From Salvator merianae (lineage: Eukaryota; Chordata; Lepidosauria; Squamata; Teiidae): DNA of 64,000 nt. Positions 1 to 12,989 of this stretch are shown one piece after another. How positions within the stretch are numbered: position 1 is the stretch's first letter; each line of letters begins with the position of its first letter. The translations under genes and the position numbers were made by a program. Below the pieces are notes generated by a model, which worked only from the letters and a program-made list of their open reading frames with translations, searched no databases and was not told the origin of the DNA. The stretch spans positions 12,116,478 through 12,180,477 of the forward strand of contig QVOM02000021.1 in NCBI GenBank assembly GCA_003586115.2, given 5' to 3'.

Positions 1-559
1 TCAAACTAAAGCAAAGACAAATGCATATAAGTTTCTATTGACATATGGAATCCAGGTCAGGATTCTTATTTCTTTAATAGTTATATATCTTTACTATGAT
101 ATAGATGAACAGAAGAACAATAGGAACTACGATCTGGATTCCATATTGGACTTCATTATTGCAAGGCTCCAATGCAAAAGCCACTTTCATCTCTCCTAAC
201 AATGTTTTGATCAGAGCTTTGTTCCTTCTTTGTTATGGCTCTATACATGGGCCACCTCTGATTCTTAGTGTAGGTTTGTATGTTTATACATGGTTGGTAA
301 AGTATCAGTGGTTATGCTAAAAAAAATTCATTCAGAGTCTGTGTCTCCACTATGCAGCAAAGACACCTTAATTGAGGACAGTTTCCATTATTTGGAGACT
401 TCCCTGAAGGCCTGATTAAAGTATTTGTACTGCATAGTGGAGACAGCAACAGTCACATAATTATAACAATAGCAGTTGCTTACAAATAACCTAGATATCC
501 TAGTACTGTGAGTTACTTAGCACGTGCAGAGTGGCAAATGTCTACTTCATTTTTGCACT
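1..559. other. No gene recognised
   Basis: AT-rich sequence. One inverted pair, GTCTCCACTATGCAG at 343 and CTGCATAGTGGAGAC at 430, brackets about 100 bases and may be a small foldback element. No coding signal. Confidence 0.4.
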
Positions 560-922
560 TAGCTTTAGTATCCTAGGACAGGGCTTGGTCCAACCCCCAG
601 TGCCAATACCCAGGCTCCAACTTTCATCCCCAGCCTTCAAAGTTTCTAGGGGGGACATTTTTGGTGGCATACTACTGCTGGTGGCACTTCCTTGGACACC
701 ACTGAAATAGTTCCCTCATGGGTCTACTAGTCCACAAGTAGATTTTATGGAAGTCTACTGGTAGAGCAGGAGAGGGTACAGTTTTCAGGGTCTTAGCTCA
801 CTCTATGCTCTCTCCTGTGGATGTTCCAAGGGGCAGGGCCTGTCCTGTCCTGTGATAGCATGTAGAAGCCAGGCCACTTAGACTGCTTCCTGACCACACT
901 AGCAATAAGTGTGGAAACAACC
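560..922 (+). mobile_element. Dispersed short element of the CACTGAAATGGGTTCC family, copy 1
   Basis: Words such as GTTTCTAGG, GGTGGCACTTCCTTGGACAC, CACTGAAATAGTTCC and GAAGTCTACTGGTAGA recur in the same order at 23610-24165. The right edge TAAGTGTGGAAACAACC resembles the ends of the 48879 copy. Edges are approximate. Confidence 0.5.
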
Positions 923-966
923 CTAGTCTCAGTTCAATCACCAAATACCAGCATTGAAACTAAAGC

Positions 967-1172
967 TCCTGTTGTTGCTGGGTATTGACACGTTGTGGCC
1001 AACACCTGGTTGAGTGCATGGGCATCTCCATGGGCACCTCTATGCAGTTATCTTGACAGAGATGCAGAAGTATTTTGCCATTGCCGACTTCTGTGGAGAT
1101 TCTGGGGATCGAACCAGCAACCCTCTGCTTTTCAGGCAGTTTGTTCTACCACTGAGCTACAGCCACTCCCTC
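967..1172 (-). mobile_element. tRNA-derived SINE resembling Sauria SINE
   Basis: On the minus strand it starts with a tRNA-like head. The A box TAGCTCAGTGG lies at 1159-1149 and the B box GGTTCGATCCCC at 1115-1104. The body reads GGCAATGGCAAAATACTTC and the tail ends in CCAGCAACAACAGG. The layout (Sauria-type body, CAACAA-like tail) is known from squamates. It is not a functional tRNA gene because the cloverleaf is not kept. Confidence 0.82.
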
Positions 1173-1871
1173 CTGAAGAATTATAATTCAGAGACTTCAT
1201 TCTGCAGTTCCCTTTGAAGCTGCTGTATTCCATCTTTCACATCTTAAGGTCAATTGCAGAGTGTCTTCCCACTGGTTCCAACTTTGTGAATATTAATTCT
1301 TTTAGTATTGCTAAAGAGCCTGCTGTAAAATCTGTAACTCTTCCACAAGATTTTTCTTGTTTTTGAAAGACAAAAATTCTGCTAAGTCTACCTTACGTAC
1401 AAAGATTGAATCTATAATGACATGTCATAAATTGTTCAAACATTTCTCATTTTTATTTCACAAGTTATTTTACTTTAGCTCTCTTAATAAGTGCATGAGA
1501 CCATTTCCCTTTTTTTGCTTGTTTATTTAAATGCTTCTCTTGTGGGACTCTCAAACTTAGCAACTGTGGCAAAATGAAAACATTATTTATTACATCTTCA
1601 ATGAATTTAGTGCATTACTTGTCTAGTGACAGAAAATGTGGCAGATTGCTAAAAGTTGGCAAATACATGTGATGAAGTGTTTCAGAAATAAGGCTACATA
1701 GTTAGATTTTTATACCTCTCCTTCATCTGACTTAACTTTGATCTGAAGAAGGAGAATATTCATTAATTCAAGTTTTATCTTTTTCAGCAGCAGCAGGAAT
1801 TGATATTATTTAGGTCTGGGAAAAGCCTGACAGTCAGTGGGTTTCAATCAGAATAATGGACTAGGAGAAAT

Positions 1872-2052
1872 GGGACCTTTCTGCACTGGATCTTAACCCA
1901 ATTTATATCCTGGAACAAAGGCCTGCCATCCACATGTTAGTGCAGACTACAACAGAGCCTGGGCAGAGTCTGCTTTAGTCTGCACCAGTGTGTGAATGAC
2001 AGGCCCCTATTCTGGGATATAATCTAGAATAAGGTCCAGTGCAGAAAGGGTC
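1872..2052. mobile_element. 181-bp foldback element, second copy
   Basis: GGGACCTTTCTGCACTGG and CCAGTGCAGAAAGGGTC form the ends, with AAT and AAA outside. The inner CCTGCCATCCACATG and GGATATAATCTAGAATAAGG words match the 54286 copy. Confidence 0.8.
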
Positions 2053-2795
2053 AAAAAATCAGGTCTGGTTTCCATCTAATCCAAAGATATTCCTGTGTGA
2101 AATCCCCTGAGAGAGTAAATTTCCTTAATTTAAAGATTTTGTTAAGAAATCCTTGGGGTAAGTGCTGATAACCTAAAAGCACAAATGCTGCAGAGTTCTC
2201 CACAGTATGTCAGTGTGTGAACTTCAAAACAAAATAGCCAACATTCCATGTGGCCCAAATAATACATTCAAAAGTTCCCAGACAACCTAAGCATACCACT
2301 GAGCAGTTCTTAGAAGCATGCCATGTGAATGTTTGTAAACTGAAACAATGAGAAAGCAAAAAGTCTAAATAAGCGAGGCTACATCTTCATGTACAGCACA
2401 CTGGTTTTCTATGTGATGGGATCTGCTGATTCTCCCACTGAGCTGACAATCAATGCCGCCCCACCATGTAGGCTTTGAGGCTGTGGCAGCCTCAGAGTTT
2501 CCACCCAATGCAATGAAGTGCTGGACGGCAAATGGCTGCAGATAGTGACCCAAAGATTAAGCACAGTTCTATCATGCTGAGAAAGTAGGAAAGGGAACAA
2601 ATCCAAAACAAGTAAGCGGTCACCTTAATCATATTTACATACTATGGCATACTATTTACTCAGATGAGTAAATCTCAGATTCCCTCTTCTTGTCCATTCA
2701 TAATAGTGTTGCACAATTTCTTCATCATTACATTGAATAATACTGTCAATCACACAACAGAAATGAGAAGAATAAAAGTTCAAAGTGAAGACCAT
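2053..2795. other. No gene recognised
   Basis: Unique-looking sequence with only short frames. Nothing recognised on either strand. Confidence 0.4.
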
Positions 2796-3470
2796 GGGCC
2801 TGTTCGCACTGAGGCAAGTAGAACGTTCTAATTAGCACGCTTCGGGCTGGTGCAGATGAGGAGCGGTTCCGCACATTCGCACTCGTTGGCAGTAGACCGT
2901 ACCTGAAGCTAGCCGGCTGCCGCATCAGTGCGAATGCTTTGGCACCAGGTCCGTACCTGCTCCTTCACCAGCGCCCGGACATCCCTCCCTCCGATGCTCG
3001 CCATTGGCGGAGCGCTCTTTCCTAGTGGCGTCATTTCTGAGGCCACGCTCCGAAGCTGCAGAGCCGACTTCACATCCGGTGATAGGCAGAAGGGGCCGGA
3101 TTACGAAGCCATTGCGAAGACAGCAGGAACCGGACGCAGCTTCGTCCTCGCTAACGAAGTACACTCCGAAGCAGGCGGGTGTCTTCGTAGCGAGGAACGG
3201 CGCATGCGGAAAGTGACTACATCCACCGATGTCAGGGCAACGGCCAGGAAACGAAGGACGAGGGGAGTGCGAAAGCACCGTCCCCGATCTTCGCTCGATC
3301 GCGCAAGTCGGGATGAAGACAAGTAATTACTTGTCTTGCCTTACCAAACATCGGGTACAAATAGGGGGAGGTTGGGTTCGGATCGGGTGAGGTGCGCACC
3401 CGTGGCAGTGCGAAGTCTCCGTTCCAGCGAGCGGCCAAGAACGGTCTACCGCTGTAGTGCGAACAGGCCC
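2796..3470 (+). mobile_element. GGGCC-type short DNA transposon, copy 1 (675 bp)
   Basis: The ends are GGGCCTGTTCGCACT and its exact inverse. CAT flanks both sides (2793-2795 and 3471-3473); if the end is taken as GGCC the duplication is CCATG. The interior is GC- and CpG-rich and shares the ACTTGTCTTGCCTTACC segment with the copies at 15362, 16485 and 36895. The open frames here are noncoding by-products of GC richness. A 3-bp duplication with GGGCC-like ends suggests PIF/Harbinger; that assignment is tentative. Confidence 0.9.
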
Positions 3471-3561
3471 CATGTAATCATGGAGTTTGACATATCTCAA
3501 AGGGAAAGTTATTCCATAATCTGGGGTCCACTTTTGTTTCTTCCTGTGTATCTAGTTCCTC

Positions 3562-3816
3562 CATAAGAACATAAGAGGAGCCTTGCTGGATCAGGTCACA
3601 ACCCAAATAGTCCAGCATTCTGTTTCACACAGTGGCCCACCAATTGCTTCTGGGCTTACTCAAACAGAAGACAAAGGCAAAACCTTCACTTACTCTTGAC
3701 TTCCTGCAAATGGTTTTGCAGACATCCTGCCTGTCTTTCCAACCTGGAGACAGTACCTAGGCATCCATTCTAGTAGCCATTGATACACCTGACCTCCATG
3801 AATCTGTCCAATCCTG
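3562..3816 (-). mobile_element. CR1 3' fragment, inverted
   Basis: The + strand starts CATAAGAACATAAGAGGAGC and includes CCACCAATTGCTTCTGGG and GGATCAGGTCACAACC, the inverse of the CR1 3' end. It ends at GAATCTGTCCAATCC. Confidence 0.9.
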
Positions 3817-4683
3817 TAAGAACACCTCCCCCATCCATATTCTGAAAGCTGGCAATTTTACTGCTTCCTAGATTAGTGTCATCTCCTGCATGTTTACCCT
3901 CCAAGGCCTCTTATCAAGTAGAAGGTAAGAGGCATGCCTACCAACATATCCTGATTTGGGGGGATTGGGATCATTGCTTTGAACTACACATCAAAGCCTG
4001 GAGTGGTGCAAAGGTGATTCTACCAATTGCTGCCTGCCCTACCTCACTGCATAAGCCTGTGCTGATTTGCACTTGCATAGTCTGAAAGAGGAAAATCTAC
4101 TGAAAACAAGTGTTTATTTTTAAAAAAACACAGGGCACGTTGGCAGATATGCAAGCATGTGCATTACGCTGTATGTAGTAATATGCTTTGTACCTTATTA
4201 GCTTTATGATTTATTTTTGAATGTTTAGGTTTTACTGGTATTGCAAAAGGAAGTCAATAAAGTAAATAATGAAACTTCTTGAGATTGATTGTCAAGGAGA
4301 CCTGCAGCTTTGTTCAGCCTTCATTGGTTTCATCATGTACATTATTGGCTGCAAACGGGGCAGCCTAAGAGCAATCCCAGATAGATATGGTACAGGCATC
4401 TAATGTGACATAGGATGAACTATAAGAAAAGTCAACTAAAACCTATCCAGAAGAGAAACAGATGCTGCAGGCAGGTTGTCTGCCGAAAAGTAGCAAACAC
4501 AATGACATCCATTAGTAATCCATCTGGCACCAAGCAGAGAGAGCTGTGTTCAGCATGTGTTTTGCTGAGAGTAGCCCCTTTGTCATGTTTTGTGCAGAGA
4601 AATATTACCAAATTGATATTGCTGTAAGTACAGTGAAAGTCCTGGGATGATCAGTTTGTGGCCTGATGCTTTCCTTTTTATGT

Positions 4684-4709
4684 TATATGGGGAGGCAATC
4701 TCCCCATAT
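4684..4709. other. Short perfect hairpin
   Basis: ATATGGGGAG and CTCCCCATAT are separated by five bases. No poly-T follows and no gene is adjacent, so no role can be assigned. Confidence 0.5.
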
Positions 4710-4969
4710 GTTATCTGTGGTTTCCCTTACCAGCTCAGATGAGATTATATTGAAAATAAGCAAAATACCTCATTGCCAGTCTAAATTCAGATTAAATCCA
4801 CCCATGACCACCTTTGGGGTTCCTAAAGTTACCTCTTCTCAAAGTCTTTTTTCTCTGATCCTTTGCCCTGTAAAATCCTCTGGGTTTTCTTCTCATTCTA
4901 CTTTCCTGTTTTCTACTTAGGCAGCAAGAAGTTAGAAAGGGACAAAGGAGAAGAAGAAAAGGAAAATGG

Positions 4970-5086
4970 GGCTGCATCCAGACATCTCTTTTTTATTCCA
5001 CTATGTTTGGATATTCCAGAATAATGCATGAATATTCCAGAATATCCAAACATAACGGAATAAGTAAGTGATGTCTGGATGCAGCC
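4970..5086. mobile_element. 117-bp foldback element with GGCTGCATCCAGACATC ends
   Basis: The 17-base end is exactly inverted at the other side, and the arms continue as TTTGGATATTCCAGAATA against its inverse. The sequence could form one long hairpin. No convincing target duplication, so the class is unknown. Confidence 0.75.
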
Positions 5087-8000
5087 TGAGAACCTTACCT
5101 CCATCTTTTATTTGAAGTGAGCAAGCCTATGAGATTCACATTTCTAAGCACTGAAATATGAAACTGAGACAAGAGGCACGTGATGGCAGATTTTGATACA
5201 TTTAGGGCCAGAGTGCTTGCTCCAGCCTTGGAAGTGGGAAGCATGCTGTTTGCATACCCCATGCTGATGTCAAAGCCAGGGAACTCTTATTCCCCACTTC
5301 AATGTTTCTACTCAGGCCTATTTTGAAAGACACAGGAAGTGACCCCAGAACTTGGCCATTTTCTGTATCTTCAAAAATAGAGCTTAGCAGAGAAGCTCTT
5401 CAGGGGCCATCCATTTCACCATTGCTCCATTCCTGGCCAGCTCTGGATGCAGAGAACAAAAGTTCCCCAGCCTCCAAAATTGCCACCTGGGGGATTACTG
5501 TGGTGTGCTGAAAACAGCCCATTTCCAGGTTGGGCCTCTTGGACAGGTCCACCAGAGGGAATGCTGGGGAGACTGCTTCAAAGCAGTTTCCTGTTAGTGT
5601 GTTCCCTGGTACCATCTTTGCACTAGGAACTGGGTCAGCTGCCTGCATCATGCAGATAGAGCCTGTCCTGGCAGGCTTAACCTTCCAGGACCACTCTAGC
5701 ATGTAAATGCATCTAGCATATATGGAGGCAGCTAGATCATTTGGAAGATGCCATAGAGCAAGCACTCCTCACCACCCAGCTTGCTTCAGAAGTACTCAGA
5801 AGTTGGCTCAACCTTAGTGTCTACTCAGTGCTAACAATAGGTATTTAACAAGCAAGCCACAGGAGAGGAAGACGAAGATCTTCATGCCCACTTGGCTTCC
5901 TAAAATCACTTGTAGCCTACTAGAGTAACTCTGGCAACTCTGATCTAGCAGAACTGCCCCATTCTCACTGTAAATCCTCTCTTCATGTTCCAAAAATGCT
6001 AATTAGAGAACCTGCAAAATGAACATGCTTATTCACTCTGGTGTTTTTCCTTGTCTCCTTATCCCTTTTTGCTTCTTTCTCCCTCTTTCCCAATCCAGTT
6101 CAATGCTATTGAAACATTTTATATTTTGTTTACCTGCACATATTCCCTCAAGAATCTCAGCAATCTTCATAATAAGAAATAATAGTACAGGGAACATAGG
6201 AGATCACTATGAAGCAGATTCCATTGCAACCTAAAATGTGTAGATTGCTCTGATCATGCTATATTATTTACACTGGAGAAAAGACAAATCTAGAAAGCAA
6301 TCAGAACACATTCATATATCCTTAGTTACTTCTCAACTGTCCTTGAATGACTTATGGAAACACAAACTATGTTCCTCCTAAATAAGCACTTGAACAAACA
6401 CTTCAGCAAGTTGGGTGCTTCTAGGGAATAAGTTGGAGTATTCAGCATCTTGGAGGAGAGAGGAGCTGTTTCTTAAGATCCTAACTCTTAAAAGGTTGTC
6501 AGATAGTAAAGCTGAAAGTGTAGGTTCCAAAATCTAATGAAAAATCAGGAGTCACAGAATTCAGAAATCAGAGAAATTTCCATGTAACAGCAAACCTACT
6601 TTATTCTCCTAAATGAAAATAGATTACATACATGAAAGGCACCCCAAGATAGGAATTTTACTTGTTTACTGATTTTAAAAAATGCTTGCATTCTGCAACC
6701 GGTATGCAGGTAAAAGTGTTCTGTGTGCCAGTAGCAGTATGTAATTGTTGGATGAATAGTTTGTTTTAATAAATAATAAAAGTCTGATGAACAGAAGCCA
6801 TGCAAAGAAATTTTACTGAAAGTAAACCATTAAAATTCATATCAGAGTATGTATTTTGCTTCCAGTAAGTGCATGTCCTCTGTCAGAGAAAGGTATGGAA
6901 TGAGTTCTTTAAAAAGTCATTTAGAATTTGTACCTGCAGTAGCAGCTTGGCTATTGTTAGCACTGAATATTTCTGTTCTTTTCTGATGAGATTCATTGTT
7001 TACATACTGCAATCAGGGGCCTTGACCTTTCTAGCATGTGAAAATACAGGTATTGGATTGCCCGGATTTTGTGCCTACCTTCTCTGCCAACAATCCTTGG
7101 AAGATCCACTGACAACGAGTCAAAACTATGGCAGCCTCAGCTCACCAGCGTAGTGATGTGCAAAGTTTGGTTCTCATTATTATTATTCTTGCTGTAGATG
7201 GCTGTTGTGCCTACAAGGATCAAAACTGGGGCACCGTCTGCACAAGGCAATAGGATGTACTGCAAGGGTAGCATCTTCCACTGTTGACATTAAAAAATAG
7301 CACTACATTCATAGCAATGTTCCTTATGCAGAGACATGTTGTTTGCAGGCCTCCTTCTTCCCACCCCCAACTGTCAAGATCAAAGAACAGTCTTTTGTCT
7401 TGATAGAGGAGTATGTTTGAATTCAGGAAACGGCTACTGAGGGAACCAGTAAGTCCCCATTAGTGGCAGCAGTGAAAGAGGAACCACAGATCTGAGATGC
7501 ATGTGTTTCCTTTATGGAGCACATGCCGAAACATATTTGTATATTGGTCCATTTCACAAAGCTAATGTTCCACCATTAGTGAATAACTGCATCTCTCTAC
7601 ATTTGTCCCTTGCTGATAAGTAGCTTCAAAAGTCGTTAATCAGAAATGTTCCTTTTTGTCACTAATAAAAGACTGAAATCCTCTATATTTAGCAGTTTAT
7701 TCCCTAAACTGAATCACTGGAGGGAGACTCAAGAATCCATCCTGTACACATTTTGTTCCAACTGTACAGTGTGTTGGGAGAGTGAGAAAGAAATAAGTTT
7801 CTTTGTTCCCAACTAGGCTCTAGGCACTAGTTAGAATTGTTAGACATTCTGTGATAAGGGTCTTAGAGAATTTTTCAAAGGCACTACAAACCTGGTCATA
7901 TTAGGCCAATGACCGGATGAAACTGGAGTAGTTGGAAACCACATATATGAAATTTTGTATTCTATGTTAGAAAAAAAAAAAAAAAGGAAGAGCTAAAAAT

Positions 8001-8352
8001 ACAAAAAAATAACAATAATGATCTAGTACAATAAACTCCAGTAATTACAGCAATAGTAACATGGAAGTACTGAAGAATCAGTATCATTTTGGATTCAAGT
8101 TATCTTGTGAAATGAACAGTGATGTCAGATGTTCAATGTGATTAGTGGGGCAAAGAGAAGGCAACCAGGGATCAGAGCACATAAAGGCAATGGCACCTTG
8201 ACACCTGCCAAAAATAATCAACAAAGTCAGCCATGGGGTGCGGCATCTGCGTCTATTCCTTCTTCTGAAAGAGGTGACTTGTTACTTTAGTAAACTGGGA
8301 GGATGAAATCCAAAATCACCTACTTCAAAGACTTCAGCATGGGGGACATTTA
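5087..8352. other. No gene recognised, AT-rich
   Basis: The open frames here (for example 6869-7153) have no family motif and show no coding-like composition. A poly-A run at 7970 is followed by A-rich sequence and could be an old retroposon tail. No element boundaries found. Confidence 0.4.
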
Positions 8353-8797
8353 GGGCCTGTTCGCACTTAGAAAATGGAACGTTCCAGGACACTCACTAGT
8401 ACGGAATTTTTGCACCTACAAACATCCCCAGCTGAAAGCTGACTTGTGTGATCAGGTGCAGATCAGGAAAGGTGCATTCACACCACTTCCTGGCATGGCA
8501 TGCCGGCAGGGCAGGGACTGCACAGCCACACAGGTGCTGTCAGACAGTTCAGACCCAGGTTCAGACTTTGGGGCCTGGTCCCTGGCAGCCATTTTAGACA
8601 CAAGTCTGGACATAGCTCCTCTGGGTTCAGAAACAGCTACCTAAAGAGCGCAATACCATTGGCACTGCTCCCCCTGCTGGTCAGCTCACAAACCGTTCCA
8701 GGGCTGTCAAGTGCGAATACTCATCACCATACCTGATCCTGGCAGGCCCGAACCCTGCTAATTAGAATGTTATACTGTTGTAAGTGCAAAAACGGCC
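8353..8797 (+). mobile_element. GGGCC-type short DNA transposon, copy 2 (445 bp)
   Basis: The left end GGGCCTGTTCGCACTTAG and the right end GTGCAAAAACGGCC pair as diverged inverted repeats. TTA flanks both sides, the classic Harbinger target. The interior shares CCTGCTAATTAGAA near the right end with the 58685 copy. Confidence 0.82.
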
Positions 8798-8909
8798 TTA
8801 GATGGCAGCCTGAACCCCCTGCTGGTTCTTCACCCAGAGGACAAGGTCTCGGTCATTTGACCAAGGCCTTCCTATCCTCGTACCATGCAGATGACCCTAT
8901 GTCAGCACA

Positions 8910-8928
8910 CACACACACACACACACAG
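8910..8928. repeat. (CA)n microsatellite
   Basis: About nine CA units, directly after the second GGGCC-type element. Confidence 0.85.
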
Positions 8929-9808
8929 GTGGCTCATCTACCAGTTGGATCTATCCAACCCTTCAAAGGGGCTTTGTCTGGATGAAGCCTATAAAGCTGC
9001 AACTGTGTGGAAACCCACATGAAAACTGACCTCACTGAAGATCATAGATTACACATACACTGGCCAACCCTGAATTTAAATACACACAAAGGAAAAAGGG
9101 ACTGTAAGCTCAATCTATCAGCTACTGCTTGTGCTGGGGTGCTCCTCACTTTGCCTTTCTGTGCCGCCTGTTCCTAAAAATGAACAGCTTTTAATCTAAG
9201 AACGGTATGCCTTTCAATAAGTATTTTTATTTCAGGTAAACATTATCTCTGGCATGTGTATCAACACTGAAGGGAAGAGACAATTGACTGCCCAGGATTT
9301 GTGCTTCCCGATATACATTAATGTGCATTTGATTTTATTACCTTTCAGAAAAAAACATTTGGAGGCAAAGATTTAAGGATTGGAATGTGCTAGGGCTTCT
9401 TAATGTAAAACAATAGATTTTCATTACTTTTAGTAATAACTATTAATAAAAAGGCACAGCTACAAATCAGAAGTAGGGTAGATATTGAATACATGCCTCT
9501 GAAAAGATTTATTTTTAATTTGTTTACTGTAATGAAATGAAAGAAAAAAATATGCATGCGGGAAGCAGCATCTGTTATTCAGACTTAATTAAATGCTTCT
9601 TGTGGTTTCTCAAAAATTATTTGATAGTGTTAGCCACCCGGTGTTGCTCAAAAGGTCATTTGACCTTTTCATTTTAAGTTTTGTATTTAATAGCAATCTA
9701 GAAAGACATTCTGAAATTGTTGAACAAGAGAACAATGTCACCTCAATGTTTTGTAAATGTATTGCAGTTGCTTTTAATTTAGAACTCCCATAAGAGAAAG
9801 CTATCATA

Positions 9809-10235
9809 GGGCGTTTTCATGGGGATGCTTACTAGTCAACTGCCTCCATATTTTGCAAAGGACCAGGCAATCAGGAGCAGACTACAACTGCTCTAGATCG
9901 CTACCTGCTGTACCAGGAGCAGCTGGACTGCTCCTGGTACAGTATGTTCGTACCCACTTCTGGTGTGAATGCAGAGTAGCACAGCACAGTGCATCTGCAC
10001 CTGTGCCTGTGCCATCATGTGGCATTGCTGGTTGCCTTGGCAGTGGCTGGAAGCTTCCTGGCTGCTGTCATGCCACAGCATACCAAGAGGACACTAGCAT
10101 TCACACTGCAAATGTTGGTATCCTGTTGGCGTTCTGTTCCAAGACTTCACAGTGTGGACGGTTTGAACACTGCAAGGTCTGTTCCAGCATAGAATGGGAT
10201 AGTTATCCTGTTCTAAGGTGGAAAGTGCAAAGTCT
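9809..10235 (+). mobile_element. GGGCC-type short DNA transposon, diverged copy 3
   Basis: The left end is GGGCGTTTTCATGGG. The right part TATCCTGTTCTAAGGTGG followed by AAGTGCAAAG matches the termini of the 34463 and 35275 copies. The right terminus is eroded, so that coordinate is approximate and no duplication is assignable. Confidence 0.6.
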
Positions 10236-10549
10236 TATCCATTGTGAAGTACTTTTTTATTAAGACTATGAAACCATATGAATAAGCCCAGTTATCCACG
10301 TACAGTAGCAAGGTGGCTCCTTTGAAGGCACATGGGAGAGTCACCATGATCAATGCCTGACAAGTTGCTGTCTTGCCTGCCTTCGCTGGGGGGCATGGGT
10401 GGGGTTGGCTTTGAGGTGATTTACAAACAGGGTTTGGAAAGAAGAAGAATTATTCTATTTCAAGAAAAAATATATACCTTACAAGATAGTTGTGGTTAAT
10501 TAGAATAGACAATAATATTAACTTTAGCTGATAAGAAGAAAAATACATA

Positions 10550-10640
10550 GATCCTTTCCACATTGGGTCTTATTCCAGGATTTATCACAGAACAGGGGCC
10601 TGCCATCTGCATGCTAGTGCAGACGGTGGCAGACCCTGCG
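10550..10640. mobile_element. Half copy of the 180-bp foldback element
   Basis: GATCCTTTCCACATTGGGTC through GGGGCCTGCCATCTGCATG matches the left half of the 1872 and 54286 copies. The right half is missing. Confidence 0.6.
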
Positions 10641-12989
10641 GCACTTTTGCCTTTAAGGACCCCTAGAGGTTAAAGGCAGTTACACCCCATATGACCATTC
10701 TTGTACACAGCATTTCCCAGTCAGATCTTGTCAAAATGCCAAGTAACTGATCCCGGCTCCCCTTTTTATAAAGGGTGTAGCTTGTTATTGATGCACAGGT
10801 GGTCAAAATTCAACCAATCATTGCCTTCTCTTATCTTATTTCACTTTGCTAATTGTAAAGCTGTCAGAGATGTATTCTAGCTGGAGCTCAAGGACAGGTC
10901 ACACCAATTACGATCCCCACTATAAGATCATTAATAGATATGTGTTGTGCCATATCATAAAAAGGTCATTAAAAAGCCAAGTATATATATATGAAAAACT
11001 ATTCCTGTACTTTATTTTTAACCTTTTGCATGCTAAAGTTGAAAAGAAAAGAAACACACCATTTATTGTTCCTTCTTGCAAAATTTTCCAGTTAGGCCAC
11101 AGCACTAGAGATGTCTCCTTAATTCCATTTTGTGCTTGAACAAGAAACATGGCCATGTTATAGATAATTTCATTTTCAATATCTGATTAAAGAAAACAAT
11201 GACAGAATTCATCTTAACAATCTGGATTTTTTTCCCCCTAGTAATGGAGCAATAAGTGTAGCACACTTATAAGTGTGGATTTCTCTGTAAAATGAATGGC
11301 AAATAGCATGTGAGCAGGTGGAAGCCACTTAAACTCTAATCCAATAAGGCTGAAGAGGGAGCATCTAACTGGGCCAAGCAAAAGGTTCTTCAATAATTTG
11401 TGGGTTCAAGGTTCATTAAGGTAGTTAGGTGGAGCCAACTTACTCTTCAACAGAATTAATGTCCTGCTGCATCCTACCTGTGCTAGCACTAGTCAGGTGA
11501 TGTGTGTGTATGCGTGCTCAAACATATGTGTGAAACCTCCGAGCACTTTTAGACCATATAGACTATTCTTTTGCATCTCCTGGTTAGGAAAGATCTGGCC
11601 TGCAAAACCTTTGAACACAGAAAGAAAAAGGAGAAATTTAAGGATATGCAAAACCACTTGAAACACCATGCTCAGTAGCTGCTGATCAAGTTTTACTTTG
11701 TCTCTGTGAGAGGAGTGTTGGTCCTTTTGGGCCAAAAAGTACTTTGTCTGTGTCTTTATTTCTGAAGTTTCTTTTCTGTGAGGTTTAGAGTTTCTTTCTA
11801 CAGCTCTGTGTTTATCTGGGCTTTGAGAATTGGCAACATCACCATCCAGAAATCCATGTGTTGCAGGAGTTCAAGTGAGAGCAAACCAAAGTATATATAA
11901 TTGTGGGCAGATTCAACTTTTCTAGAAAGAGGCAGAGGCAACATGACAGCGAAACTGAGAAATCATTCCTTCATTTCAGAAATTCATTTAAGAGATCCAT
12001 AAGTAAAATTGGCCAACCCAGCATGACTAAGACATGCGTAGCTTATTAAAAGAAAGACATTCTGAAAAAATTAAACCTCGATCAGCTAAGCTCATTAAAA
12101 GTTGGATGCTAATTAACAACTTTTTATGACTGTGCTCTGATGAATTCTTGGTCATTACAATTAATTTAATATGAAATATTACTTATCACTCGATTTATCA
12201 GAGCAGCACAATTATCCTAAAATAACATCAAACATATTCAAGATGATCTCCAACTTTTGCATAAAAATCTTAAATCAGTCCTTGTCATAATTTTAAACCT
12301 AATCACCTTATTAACATATTTTTCTTTTTCTGCAGCTGCAACATTTTCTATGTGAGGGTTCTAAGGATGCTTCACAAATGTATGGTGTATCAGTTTTAGC
12401 TGTGCCATGCTTGTGCTGTTCTGTGAGTTAAGGGAAAAGGATATAATGTGTATGAAAATGTCTAAAGCTTAACATCACTGGAAATGTACCAGTTTGGCTG
12501 AAACTGAATCTCCTGTCCTTGCTCCTCTTTTGTGCATGTTTATGTATATTAGGGCTATAATATGAAAAAGTAGACAGGATTCTTGTTCCCTTAATAGTTG
12601 CATAGAACAGGGAATTTCAGAAGGTACAGTGTATTATGCAGGAAATGTCTGCTGAAATTCCCTCTTCTCTTCAATTATTAAAGGAACAGGAACTGTATCC
12701 TCTTACATAAGCCTAAGAAGATAGAAAAAAGAATAAGAAGGAAAAGGGAGAAGGAGGAGGAGGAGATGTCTCTGTTCATCTTGACCACTTTCTAGGCCTT
12801 AGTGCAATCGGCCCTAGGAGAGGAGGAGAAAAATGGGTAGTGACAATAGTATAGTGTTGGGTTCATTGAAAGGAAGGGTGTAATATAAGAAAAATATCAC
12901 AGTGGGAATGAAGGGTAATTTAACTCCTGTGAGCACAAGCTGTCTGCCAGGGTAGGATGTGGATTGTACCCAGTGCTAGGCCAATGGGA
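10641..12989. other. No gene recognised, AT-rich
   Basis: Only short frames on both strands, no splice-flanked exon that I can defend and no clear repeat other than A/T runs. Confidence 0.4.

Noticed and set aside
967..1172. tRNA gene
   Set aside because: A and B boxes are present, but the cloverleaf and 3' end are not; the body and tail are those of a SINE.
2925..3326. Overlapping frames of 117 and 132 codons on both strands
   Set aside because: They lie in a CpG-rich non-autonomous element where stop codons are rare by composition. No protein motif.
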